DNA of 64,000 nucleotides, from NCBI GenBank assembly GCA_903876735.1, contig CAIRAW010000037.1:1-64000 (forward strand), read 5' to 3'. Origin of the DNA: an uncultured beta proteobacterium (GTDB taxonomy: Bacteria > Pseudomonadota > Gammaproteobacteria > Burkholderiales > Burkholderiaceae_C). The notes under the pieces are model-generated. The model searched no databases. It was not told the DNA's origin and saw only the letters and a list, made by a program, of their open reading frames with translations. This document shows, in pieces, positions 56,664 to 64,000 of the stretch. The translations under genes and the position numbers were made by a program. Each line of letters opens with the position of its first letter. Positions within the stretch are counted from its first letter, which is position 1.

Positions 56664-56829
56664 AAAGCTTTCCTTTGCAGTCCGGTATCGGACAGGTTGT
56701 AGTTGATCGATTGGTATAACAACGACGCCAGGTTTTCGCGCTGGTGCCGCCAAGGCTCCAATACAAACTACATTAAAGCATCAGTGACCGGCAAGCGTAT
56801 AACAGCGCACTCAAGAATCAAACGACAAA

Positions 56830-57573
56830 ATGATCGATTATTCCAAGCAGCCCATCATGCAGGGCGCCTCCAATTTCCGCGACCTGGGCGGTTACTCAAT
56901 TGCCGACGGTGGTCGGGTGCGGCGGGGCCGCGTCTTCCGTTCCGATCATCTGGCGGGCCTGACACCGGACGATCTTGCGCTGCTGCAGGCACTGCAGGTG
57001 ACCCATAGCATCGACTTCCGGGGTGTGGCAGAGAGCGCCGATCTGCCGTACCGCATTGCGGGCGTGACCCAGTTCGCTTTCGCCATCGAGCCGACCGTGG
57101 TGCAACGCTTGCGTGTGCTGCTGGCTGCGGGTCAGATACCGAGCAGCGAAGAGACCGTGGAACTGATGTGCGAGACCTACCGCAACTTTGTGCGCGCCAA
57201 CGGCCCGACCTTTGCCCGCTTTCTGCGCCATCTGCTCACGCATGCGGCACCCGTGGTATTCCATTGCACGGCGGGCAAGGATAGAACCGGCTTTGCAGCG
57301 GCACTGCTGTTGTCGATACTGGGCGTCGAGCGCGACACCATCATGCAAGACTACCTGTTGACCAATCAACTCTACCGTCGCAGTCCCTCACTCGAGGAGC
57401 ACGGTCCGGCGCACGTCATGGAAGTGGTATGGCAGGTGCAGCCCGTCTTCTTGCAAACGGCCTTCGATGTGATGGACCGCGATTACGGCGGTCTGTCGGG
57501 CTACCTGGCCGGACCGCTTGGCATGGCGGCCGACGAACTGGCGCAGCTGCGCCACATTCTGCTGGAGCGCTGA
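56830..57573 (+). CDS. Tyrosine-protein phosphatase (Y_phosphatase3 family)
   Basis: 247 residues. NFRDLGGY at the N terminus and the signature HCTAGKDRTG with nucleophile C146 and R152. The lysine after the glycine (C-x2-G-K-D-R) is the form shared by MptpB-type phosphatases, which act on phosphotyrosine and phosphoinositides. No signal peptide. It is not linked to a kinase gene here. Confidence 0.9.
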   Translation: MIDYSKQPIMQGASNFRDLGGYSIADGGRVRRGRVFRSDHLAGLTPDDLALLQALQVTHSIDFRGVAESADLPYRIAGVTQFAFAIEPTVVQRLRVLLAAGQIPSSEETVELMCETYRNFVRANGPTFARFLRHLLTHAAPVVFHCTAGKDRTGFAAALLLSILGVERDTIMQDYLLTNQLYRRSPSLEEHGPAHVMEVVWQVQPVFLQTAFDVMDRDYGGLSGYLAGPLGMAADELAQLRHILLER

Positions 57574-57583
57574 TTAAGAGCCT

Positions 57584-57661
57584 TCATCGCGAGGCCGCAG
57601 GTCGTGGCGATCCATGCCCCGGACTTCCTGGATTGCCGCGTCGCTGCGCTCCTCGTAATGA
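57584..57661. repeat. Long imperfect inverted repeat of the ERSDxAIQ-type
   Basis: A 31-nt left arm (57584-57614, TCATCGCGAGG to GGCGATCCA) is matched inversely by a 33-nt right arm (57629-57661, TGGATTGCCGCGTCG to AATGA) around a 14-nt centre. The minus strand of the right arm reads HYEERSDAAIQ, the peptide hallmark of a palindrome family that is widespread across bacterial genomes. It fills the gap between the phosphatase and MFS genes. Confidence 0.8.
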
Positions 57662-57677
57662 CGCAGCAACCGCTGGA

Positions 57678-58904
57678 TCAAAATTCGCGGTCTGATTCCT
57701 GCACGCGTTTCGCCGGCAGCAAAAACCAGCCGAAGGCGAGCACCTGCGCGGTGAGCAGCAAGGCAAAACTGAGCCGGAAGGCGTCGGCGCGCACCATGCC
57801 GCTGGCGGCGAAGGCTTCCACCGCCGCGCCAATACCCCATTGCAAGCCGAAGGCGCCGGCAAACATCATGAGGTTGAAGGCGGTGTTAACGCGGCCCGAA
57901 ATGCTGACCGGGAAGGCGGCAGACACTTGCGAGTAGGCCAGGGTGCTGAGGCTGAAAGACAGGCCCAGCACGGGCCACAGCAGATTGGGCGCTGCCAGGT
58001 TCAGGATGATTGAAAACTGGACCAGCAGCGCAATACCCAAGCCGGCGCTCAGCAGGGCCATCGGCTTGATACCGCGGCGAAACAGCCAGCCCGCGCACGT
58101 TGCAATGAAGATGTAGCCGGTCAGCATCGCCGAGCCCATCAGGAACAGGACAGAGGCTGCGTGCGAACGCGAAGCGCCGTTGACCTCCATCATCCAAGGC
58201 ACCGCCCACAGGCCCTGAATCGCCATGAAGCCGCCGCTGGTCAGGCAGCCCTGCGGCGCGAAACGCCAAAAGAGACGGTCTTTGAAAATCCGGCCCAGCG
58301 TCTGAATCTGCTCCTTGAAGGACTCCTGGTGAGCGCTGTCGGGGTGATCCGGCATCAGCATGACAAAGCCCGCGGTTAGCACCAGCAGTGCCGCGAAGAG
58401 GTGAAAGATGCCGCGCCAGCCCAGCAGCGGCAGCGCGGCTTCAGCCGGCACGCTGGCCGACAGCGCACCCAGGCTGCCAGCGACCATGATCGTTGCCGTC
58501 AGCGAGGGCAGTCGCTCGATGGTTGACCACTGGCTGAAGGCCTTGAAACTGGCCATCAGACAGGCCGAGACGCCCAAGCCGATCAGCGCGCGTGCGATGA
58601 CCAGTGTCGTCAGTGTCGTGCCAAGACCGAACAGCGCGCAACCTGCAGCGGCGACCAGCAGCAGCGCGGCCTCGACCCGGCGTGGACCAAAGCGGTCCAG
58701 CAGCAAACCGAGCGGCAACTGAAAAAGGCCGAAGGCGAGAAAGTAGGTAGAGGTCAGGAGGCCCAGGCCAGTGGCCGTGATGCCCAGATCACGCATCAGC
58801 TCTGGCGCGATCACGGCATTGATGCTGCGCAGCCCGTAGGACAGGAAATAGCCTGCGGCATAGGCCGGAACGAGTCGGCGCCAGATGTCGATGTGTTGCG
58901 TCAT
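57678..58904 (-). CDS. MFS transporter
   Basis: 408 residues with about 12 hydrophobic segments in two halves. LLLDRFGPRRVEAALLL is the MFS loop 2-3 motif, and GYFLSYGLRSINAVIAPEL opens helix 1. The central charged loop (DSAHQESFKEQIQTLGRIFKD) divides the halves. Substrate not predictable; the NarK/nitrate and cyanate groups look no closer than generic sugar/metabolite porters. Its 3' end sits 16 bases from the inverted repeat. Confidence 0.88.
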   Translation of the reverse strand: MTQHIDIWRRLVPAYAAGYFLSYGLRSINAVIAPELMRDLGITATGLGLLTSTYFLAFGLFQLPLGLLLDRFGPRRVEAALLLVAAAGCALFGLGTTLTTLVIARALIGLGVSACLMASFKAFSQWSTIERLPSLTATIMVAGSLGALSASVPAEAALPLLGWRGIFHLFAALLVLTAGFVMLMPDHPDSAHQESFKEQIQTLGRIFKDRLFWRFAPQGCLTSGGFMAIQGLWAVPWMMEVNGASRSHAASVLFLMGSAMLTGYIFIATCAGWLFRRGIKPMALLSAGLGIALLVQFSIILNLAAPNLLWPVLGLSFSLSTLAYSQVSAAFPVSISGRVNTAFNLMMFAGAFGLQWGIGAAVEAFAASGMVRADAFRLSFALLLTAQVLAFGWFLLPAKRVQESDREF

Positions 58905-58999
58905 GGCGCCAATTGTCGTGGCAAACCCGGTCGGCCCGATCGACTCGGGCGCGCCAATCCGGGTTCGCGGTGCTGCGTCAGAACGCTCGCGAAGCGACC

Positions 59000-59185
59000 T
59001 TATTTCTTTGGCTTCTTGCGCGAACGAATAATGGACACCAGCATGCTGGCAACGAAGATGACGATAAACGCGCCCAGCATCAGCAGCGCGGCATCCGCCA
59101 GCGCCTCGGGTCCGGCACCCGTTCCCGCTGAGATTTTCGCGCTGGCATCGGTGGCCATGCTGGCCTCAGTGCTTTTTATGCTCAT
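59000..59185 (-). CDS. Small single-pass membrane protein
   Basis: 61 residues. ATG 59185 follows GGGGAAA. An Ala/Ser/Gly-rich lead, one membrane helix (ADAALLMLGAFIVIFVASMLV) and a basic end RSRKKPKK. It starts 58 bases after the Nramp-type gene on the same strand and may be co-transcribed. No family recognised. Confidence 0.5.
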   Translation of the reverse strand: MSIKSTEASMATDASAKISAGTGAGPEALADAALLMLGAFIVIFVASMLVSIIRSRKKPKK

Positions 59186-59243
59186 GATGTTTCCCCGTGG
59201 TGAGAGGCTATATTAACCCGTCGCCACGGCTTTTCTTGTGCCA

Positions 59244-60521
59244 TCAGAGACTCACCAGCATGGCAAGAACCGCGGTCGCCATGATCAGCGTTGCCAGCCA
59301 GCCCAGCAGTTTCAGCCGGCTGGAAATGACGAACGCGCCCATTGTGTCGGAGCGGCACGCCATCAGCATCATCACGACCATGATCGGAACCGAGATGACG
59401 CCGTTGATAACGGCACTCCAGTACAGCGCCTTGATCGGGTCGATGGCCGTGAAGCCCAGCGCGATGCCGATCAGGGTAGAGACCGCAATGATGGCGTAAA
59501 ACGGCTTGGCCTTTTGCGGCGTGAGTTCTAGGCTGCTCTTCCACCTGAAGGCGCCTGCCATGGCATACGCGGAAGACCCGGCCAGCACCGGTACCGCCAG
59601 CAGGCCGGTGCCGATGATGCCGGCGCTGAACAGCACAAAGGCAAATTCTCCGGCGATCGGTCGCAGCGCTGCAGCGGCCTGCGCCGAGGTTTGAATGTCA
59701 GTGATGCCATTCAGATTGAGCGTCACGGCGGTCGTCAGGATGATGAAGAAGGCGACCAGATTGGAGAAACCCATGCCGACCCAGGTGTCGATCTGGATGC
59801 GCCGCAAGCTGGCTTGTGCCTGTTGCGGCGAGCGGATCAGGGCTTGGGCCTGCGGGTCGACCCGCAGGTCTTCGACTTCTTGAGAAGCCTGCCAGAAGAA
59901 CAGGTAGGGACTGATGGTTGTGCCGAATACTGCCACCACGGTTGTGATGTAGCCGGGCTCCCAGGAGACCTGCGGCGTCAACGCGCTGATCAACACCTGC
60001 GTCCAGGGAATGTTGACGACGAAGGCGGTGGCCACGTAGGCAAGCAGGGCCAGCGTCAGCCATTTCAGGATACGAACATAGCGCCTGTAGGGTATGAATA
60101 GCTGCAGCAGCAGTGAGATCAGACCGAAGGCCACGGAGTAGACCTGGGCCGGGCCGCCGACGATGAGCTTCAGCGCCTCGCCCATGGCAGCGACATCGGC
60201 GGCGATATTGATCGTGTTCGCGATCAGCAGCAGTCCAACCACGCTGTACAGCAACCAGGCTGGGTAATGGCGCCGGATGTTGGTGGCCAGTCCGTGGCCG
60301 CTGACGCGCCCGATGCGGGCGCTGACGATCTGGATGCCGGCCATCAGCGGGTAGGTGAACAGAACCGTCCACAGCATGTTGAAGCCGAACTGTGCGCCGG
60401 CTTGCGAGTAGGTGGCAATCCCGCTCGGGTCGTCGTCGGCTGCGCCCGTGATCAGGCCCGGGCCCAGTTTTCTGAGCCACGAGTTATTCCGATCTGGCGG
60501 TGCATCGTTCTCGCTGTGCAT
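59244..60521 (-). CDS. Nramp-fold divalent metal transporter homologue
   Basis: 425 residues, about 11 membrane segments. Helix 1 reads GAADDDPSGIATYSQAG, so the canonical DPGN is DPSG (31-34); helix 6 reads GTTISPYLFFWQ, so the canonical MPH is SPY (204-206). The Nramp fold is clear, but two of the residues that bind Mn2+/Fe2+ are replaced, as in Nramp-related Mg2+ or uncharacterised branches. Calling it MntH would be unsafe. It lies upstream of a small membrane protein gene. Confidence 0.85.
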   Translation of the reverse strand: MHSENDAPPDRNNSWLRKLGPGLITGAADDDPSGIATYSQAGAQFGFNMLWTVLFTYPLMAGIQIVSARIGRVSGHGLATNIRRHYPAWLLYSVVGLLLIANTINIAADVAAMGEALKLIVGGPAQVYSVAFGLISLLLQLFIPYRRYVRILKWLTLALLAYVATAFVVNIPWTQVLISALTPQVSWEPGYITTVVAVFGTTISPYLFFWQASQEVEDLRVDPQAQALIRSPQQAQASLRRIQIDTWVGMGFSNLVAFFIILTTAVTLNLNGITDIQTSAQAAAALRPIAGEFAFVLFSAGIIGTGLLAVPVLAGSSAYAMAGAFRWKSSLELTPQKAKPFYAIIAVSTLIGIALGFTAIDPIKALYWSAVINGVISVPIMVVMMLMACRSDTMGAFVISSRLKLLGWLATLIMATAVLAMLVSL

Positions 60522-60585
60522 TGAACTGAGGATAAGGGCAGCGGGGGCGAGCGCTGATGCTTTTTGTCATGCTGCAAGAAGAAAA

Positions 60586-60620
60586 AAGGAAGGGCGCCAG
60601 GTTTCCCTGGCGCCCTTTTT
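60586..60620. terminator. Strong bidirectional terminator hairpin
   Basis: AGGGCGCCAGG-tttc-CCTGGCGCCCT is a perfect 11-bp stem followed by TTTTT on the plus strand and preceded by AAAAAAGGA, which gives a U-run on the minus strand. It lies just past the end of the Ala/Lys-rich gene (minus strand) and before the Nramp-type gene, so it most likely ends the former. Confidence 0.85.
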
Positions 60621-60636
60621 GCAAGCGGCGGACCGC

Positions 60637-60882
60637 TTATTTCGCAGCAGAAGCAGCGGGCTTTGCGGCGGCGGCCTTCTTGTCGGCCTTGGCTTTCTTG
60701 TGCTTGGCGCCGGCGTGCTTCTTGGCCTTTTGCGCCTTGGGCGCGCTGGCTGCATCAGCCGGAGCCGTCACCGCTGGGGCTGACTTTTGCGCAACCGCAG
60801 GTGCGGCGGGCGCTTGGGCAAAGGAGGTGGCGGCAGCAGCAGACAACAGGCTTGCAGCGATGAGAGACTTGATATTGATCAT
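60637..60882 (-). CDS. Ala/Lys-rich small secreted protein
   Basis: 81 residues. A Sec signal peptide (IKSLIAASLLSAAAATSFA, cleavage before QAPAAP), then low-complexity Ala/Pro and a Lys-rich end (KAQKAKKHAGAKHKKAKADKK) with a net strongly positive charge. Similar short basic periplasmic peptides occur in Burkholderiales without known roles. Single-gene unit with its own terminator. Confidence 0.65.
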   Translation of the reverse strand: MINIKSLIAASLLSAAAATSFAQAPAAPAVAQKSAPAVTAPADAASAPKAQKAKKHAGAKHKKAKADKKAAAAKPAASAAK

Positions 60883-61135
60883 GGTTGAGGTTCACTCTTG
60901 AAACAACAGTCGTGGTAGCTCCGACCGTCTCGAGCGAGCCCGAATATTCTTCAGGCTTGCATCCACAACGCAGTCTGCGCGCCTGCGTTGACCGGGGATA
61001 CTTTTGTTTACAACAAGTTCGCAGCTACCTGCAGACACGGTCTTCAGTCTGGCTGCCGAGGTGGCGCGCCACCTGTTTGGCAGTATGCTTGTGACGTGCG
61101 ACATGCAAGCGTGAACGATTTACTGGAACCAAACG
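60883..61135. other. Divergent intergenic region
   Basis: 253 bases between the Ala/Lys-rich gene and the AI-2E-type gene. It must hold both promoters, but I see no convincing -35/-10 pair, repeat or RNA gene. Confidence 0.4.
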
Positions 61136-62221
61136 ATGGATTCTGAGACTGAATCTGCATCGGCTTACGTCGAGCGGCGCGCCTTGCTGTTCCTGCTGTT
61201 GGCGGTCACGCTGGCGCTGGGCTATATCCTGACGCCGTTTTACGAGGCTGTCCTGTGGGGCGCCATCATCGCGCTGCTGTCGACCCCGGTATACCGCAGG
61301 TTGTTGCGCCGGCTTCATGGCAAGGCCAAGCTCGCAGCCTTTCTGACGTTGTTGTTGGTTCTGGTAATCGTGATTTTGCCGGTGACGCTGGTGGCAGCCA
61401 CGCTGGCGCGCGAAGCGGCCTTGGTATACCAGCGGCTGCAATCGGGCGAACTCAATCCTGCGCTTTACTTTCATGGCGTGTTTGACGCGCTGCCGCTCTG
61501 GATCAAGACGGTGCTCGACCGTTTCGGCATGGCTGACTTCGCTGCGCTGCAGCGTCGCACGACCGCTTTGCTGACGCAGGGGGCGCAGTTCCTCGCAACG
61601 CAGGCCGTCAGCGTGGGACAGAACACCTTTGAGTTTGTCGTCAGTCTGTTTATCGCGCTGTACCTGGCGTTTTTCCTGATACGCGACGGTGAGACCGTGG
61701 TGCAGTCGCTACGCAGCGCGATACCGTTGGCGCCAGCGCACAAGGCTGAATTGCTCGACAAGTTCAGCACGGTAGTGCGCGCCACCGTCAAGGGCAACCT
61801 GCTGGTGGCGGTGGTGCAGGGTGCGCTCGGTGGCCTGGCCTTCTGGTATCTCGGTGTCAGCGGTGCCTTGTTGTGGGCGGTGCTGATGGCCTTCCTGTCA
61901 CTGCTGCCAGCCGTCGGCGCGGCGCTGGTGTGGTTTCCGGTGGCGCTTTATTTTCTGGTGATCGGGGCAATCGGGAGCGGTCTTGCATTGATTGCCTACG
62001 GCCTGTTGGTGATCGGTTTGGTCGACAACCTGTTGCGGCCGATTCTGGTTGGCAAGGACACCGGCATGCCGGACTACGTGGTGATGATCACCACCGTTGG
62101 CGGCATGGCCGTGTTCGGCATCAACGGCTTTGTCATCGGGCCTGTCATTGCTGCGATGTTCATCGCGGTCTGGCATATCTACGTCGCGGCACAGGGCGGA
62201 ACAGATCGGTACTTGCCGTAA
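61136..62221 (+). CDS. AI-2E family (PerM/TqsA-like) membrane protein
   Basis: 361 residues. Hydrophobic segments in the family order: LLFLLLAVTLALGYILTPF, AFLTLLLVLVIVILPVTLVAA, a central soluble part, and the diagnostic C-terminal half with LAFFLIRDGE, LLPAVGAALVWFPVALYF, DNLLRPILVGKDTGMPDYVVMITTVGG split here for length. Members include TqsA and sodium/proton antiporters; the substrate is unknown. Confidence 0.88.
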   Translation: MDSETESASAYVERRALLFLLLAVTLALGYILTPFYEAVLWGAIIALLSTPVYRRLLRRLHGKAKLAAFLTLLLVLVIVILPVTLVAATLAREAALVYQRLQSGELNPALYFHGVFDALPLWIKTVLDRFGMADFAALQRRTTALLTQGAQFLATQAVSVGQNTFEFVVSLFIALYLAFFLIRDGETVVQSLRSAIPLAPAHKAELLDKFSTVVRATVKGNLLVAVVQGALGGLAFWYLGVSGALLWAVLMAFLSLLPAVGAALVWFPVALYFLVIGAIGSGLALIAYGLLVIGLVDNLLRPILVGKDTGMPDYVVMITTVGGMAVFGINGFVIGPVIAAMFIAVWHIYVAAQGGTDRYLP

Positions 62222-62386
62222 CCGTGCCAAATGCGCTCGTCGGAGTTTTTTCTCGCCGCGTGGGAAAAATATCCGTCCAGCAAAGGTTTGATGCAGTCCG
62301 ACAAAACTTTGTCGCGCCAACCCATCTAGCATGTTCAGCATATCTCGCCCTGGCGAGCGATTGAAACGCATGACGGAATTTTCAAC

Positions 62387-64000
62387 ATGATGACTCGCAG
62401 CCCTTTGGCCCGGATAACGGCTCCCTTGTTCCCGATGAATCCCGTGCAACTGCTCATCCGCAGCGCGGTCCTCTTGGCGCTTTGCGCCGCACCGGCACAG
62501 GCGCAGACCTGGAAGCCTATGGGCCCGGCGCCCCTGGTTGACTTGACGACGTACGGTAAACCACCATTTGTGTCGACCTACGTGTCGGGCATGACGCAAA
62601 CCATCGCTGGCCAGCCCAATGTCAACCCGTCGGTAGGTGCGATGAGCGCGCTACTGCCGGTGACCGAGAAACTGATGTACGCCTCGGCGGTGAATGGCGG
62701 CGTATGGAAGACAGAAAACGGTGGTGAAACCTGGACACCCATTGGCGACAAGTTACCCTCATTGTCGATCGGCACGATGACCTTTGATGCGAGCGTAACC
62801 GACAAGCAGAGCGCAAAAATATGGGTTGGTTTTGGCCACAAGAGTGCCCTCAGTTTCGTCGGTGGTTATCTGGGTGGCATTGCCTACTATGACCCGAGTC
62901 AATCGAAATGGACGGCCCCTGCGGGCAATGCGCAGCTTCAGGGCATGAATATCACGCAGATGGCAGCGCGCGACCAGGATATTTTCGTTGCTGCAAAAAC
63001 CGTCATGAACGGGACGACGGTCCAAAAGCCGGGCGGCGTTTGGTTCAGCAATGACGGCGGTAGCAAGTTCAACGTTTTAGCGACGGGGCTGGCGGCCGGG
63101 GATGTGACCGCCTTGATTGAAGTGCCGGTTACCGGCGGACCGACAACACTTTATGCCGGCGTCGTCGCTGACGATAAGGCCAAGTCCGGCATTTACGTCG
63201 CCACCAAGGACGCGGGCGGGACTGCCTGGTCTGTTTGGACAAAAGTTGAAGGCATCACCGCCGGGACGACTGATCAACCGTCGAACCGGATCATGTTGTC
63301 CGCCAGCAAAGGTGGTGTGGTCGTGGCCAGCATGCTGTCCCGAACGGCCGACAAATATGCCGTTGATCCGCCTGTAACAGTCCAGCTGTACCAGATTAAA
63401 GATGGCGTGATGATGGCGGATCTGGGGGTTCCCGTGGTCTCTGTGAAAGACACGGCGATTCCCCTCTTTAATGGCGGCCAATCCGACCTGCATGGCTCGT
63501 TGCTGGTTGATCCGGTGAATCCCAATATTGTTTACGTTGGCGGGGATCGACAGCCCAGTCTGAACAGCAAACTGGGAGCCGTTCAATGGAACGGTAATCT
63601 GTTTCGCGGGGTGTACAACGCCGATTTGAAGACGACAAGCTGGGAATCGATCACGAACGACTTTACGGGGAACAAGTCGGCGCCGCACGCCGACTCGCGC
63701 TTCCTGTTTCTGTTCGGCGGCAAACTGTATGAAACGGATGACACGGGGATCTATGCGAGAACCCTTCCCGAAAGCAAGACCGGTACCTGGGAAGCGCTGA
63801 CCGGGACTTTGCAGGTGGCCGAGATGCACACGGCGCGCTGGAACAGTTTGCATCACGCCGTGGTTGGCTCATCGCAGGACATGGGCGCATCGGTTCAGCT
63901 GGCTTCGGCAAGCCCGGCGCAAACCGTCATTGGCTCAGGTGACGGGGGTGTTGTGGCGGTCAATCCGGGATGGAAGAGTCTGGATGGCAAGCACGGCGCG
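62387..64000 (+). CDS. Secreted BNR/Asp-box beta-propeller protein (partial)
   Basis: At least 538 residues; the frame is open at the right edge. ATG 62387 has GGAA upstream; ATG 62435 would give a tidy 24-residue signal peptide (LLIRSAVLLALCAAPAQA). The mature part has Asp-box motifs (TENGGETW, SNDGGSKF) and repeated blade patterns such as LYAGVVADDKAKSGIYVATKD, as in sialidase-like or photosystem stability (Ycf48-like) propellers. No catalytic sialidase residues are evident. Possibly a large surface or extracellular protein continuing beyond the window. Confidence 0.75.
   Translation, partial: MMTRSPLARITAPLFPMNPVQLLIRSAVLLALCAAPAQAQTWKPMGPAPLVDLTTYGKPPFVSTYVSGMTQTIAGQPNVNPSVGAMSALLPVTEKLMYASAVNGGVWKTENGGETWTPIGDKLPSLSIGTMTFDASVTDKQSAKIWVGFGHKSALSFVGGYLGGIAYYDPSQSKWTAPAGNAQLQGMNITQMAARDQDIFVAAKTVMNGTTVQKPGGVWFSNDGGSKFNVLATGLAAGDVTALIEVPVTGGPTTLYAGVVADDKAKSGIYVATKDAGGTAWSVWTKVEGITAGTTDQPSNRIMLSASKGGVVVASMLSRTADKYAVDPPVTVQLYQIKDGVMMADLGVPVVSVKDTAIPLFNGGQSDLHGSLLVDPVNPNIVYVGGDRQPSLNSKLGAVQWNGNLFRGVYNADLKTTSWESITNDFTGNKSAPHADSRFLFLFGGKLYETDDTGIYARTLPESKTGTWEALTGTLQVAEMHTARWNSLHHAVVGSSQDMGASVQLASASPAQTVIGSGDGGVVAVNPGWKSLDGKHGA

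Noticed and set aside
59244-60521. Naming the Nramp homologue mntH
   Set aside because: Two metal-site motifs differ from proven Mn2+ transporters, so only the fold is claimed.

Overview
The window looks like chromosome of a high-GC betaproteobacterium, most likely Comamonadaceae (Rhodoferax/Acidovorax-like). The reasons are the conserved gene orders (odhA-odhB-lpd-zapE; pilW-rodZ-ispG-hisS-yfgM-bamB-der-hfq-hflX-hflK-hflC-hisZ-purA; divergent bamD/rluD) and the Hfq and SQR sequences. This assignment rests on family knowledge and was not searched. No phage, transposase, CRISPR array or rRNA is visible; there is one tRNA.

1-9.0 kb, redox/sulfur and envelope genes: the tail of a DUF2202 protein; an FNR-type regulator with all four cluster cysteines and a class II FNR promoter in front of it; a type I sulfide:quinone oxidoreductase with an OsmC protein; a DUF2892 membrane protein; an orphan MlaC-like protein; a methyltransferase; a class II glutamine amidotransferase; a membrane-anchored rhodanese; an Lgt-like/TlpA fusion; a small lipoprotein; and a pentapeptide-repeat lipoprotein.

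9.5-24 kb, housekeeping: the 2-oxoglutarate dehydrogenase complex (odhA, odhB, lpd), zapE, a PP2C phosphatase, a DUF465 protein, a DinG/YoaA helicase, bamD, rluD, scpB, rluB and ndk.

23.8-41 kb, a long same-strand convoy from rlmN to metC with many 4-nt stop/start overlaps. It covers tRNA/rRNA modification, pilus assembly, cell shape, isoprenoid synthesis, outer-membrane assembly, ribosome GTPases, Hfq, the HflKC protease regulator, histidine and purine synthesis, and a C-S lyase.

41-47.4 kb: a DUF2189 membrane protein and a Lys-rich small protein precede a compact operon for a cytoplasmic NAD-reducing [NiFe] hydrogenase (hoxF-U-Y-H-W). No hyp maturation genes are in view. A hairpin repeat separates hoxH and hoxW. 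A 39-residue remnant with a Tat-type signal, and further copies of related palindromes, follow the operon. With SQR this suggests facultative lithotrophy on H2 and reduced sulfur.

47.7-64 kb: tapT-mnmH-tesA (tRNA modification and lysophospholipase) divergent from a ybbA-type ABC ATPase, then DUF3297, rlmB, a LOG-family protein, an eRF1-like/host-attachment-like protein, tRNA-Ala(CGC), glgC, a secreted protein, a VOC protein, a tyrosine phosphatase, an MFS permease, a small membrane protein, a divergent Nramp-fold transporter, an Ala/Lys-rich secreted peptide, an AI-2E family permease and the start of a secreted BNR/Asp-box protein that runs off the right edge.

Nothing here is clearly a wholly new system. 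The most unusual items are the FNR promoter with a palindrome just downstream of its predicted start site, the Lgt-half/TlpA fusion, the repeat-embedded end of tapT, the Tat-signal remnant beside the hydrogenase, and the Nramp homologue lacking the canonical metal-site residues.
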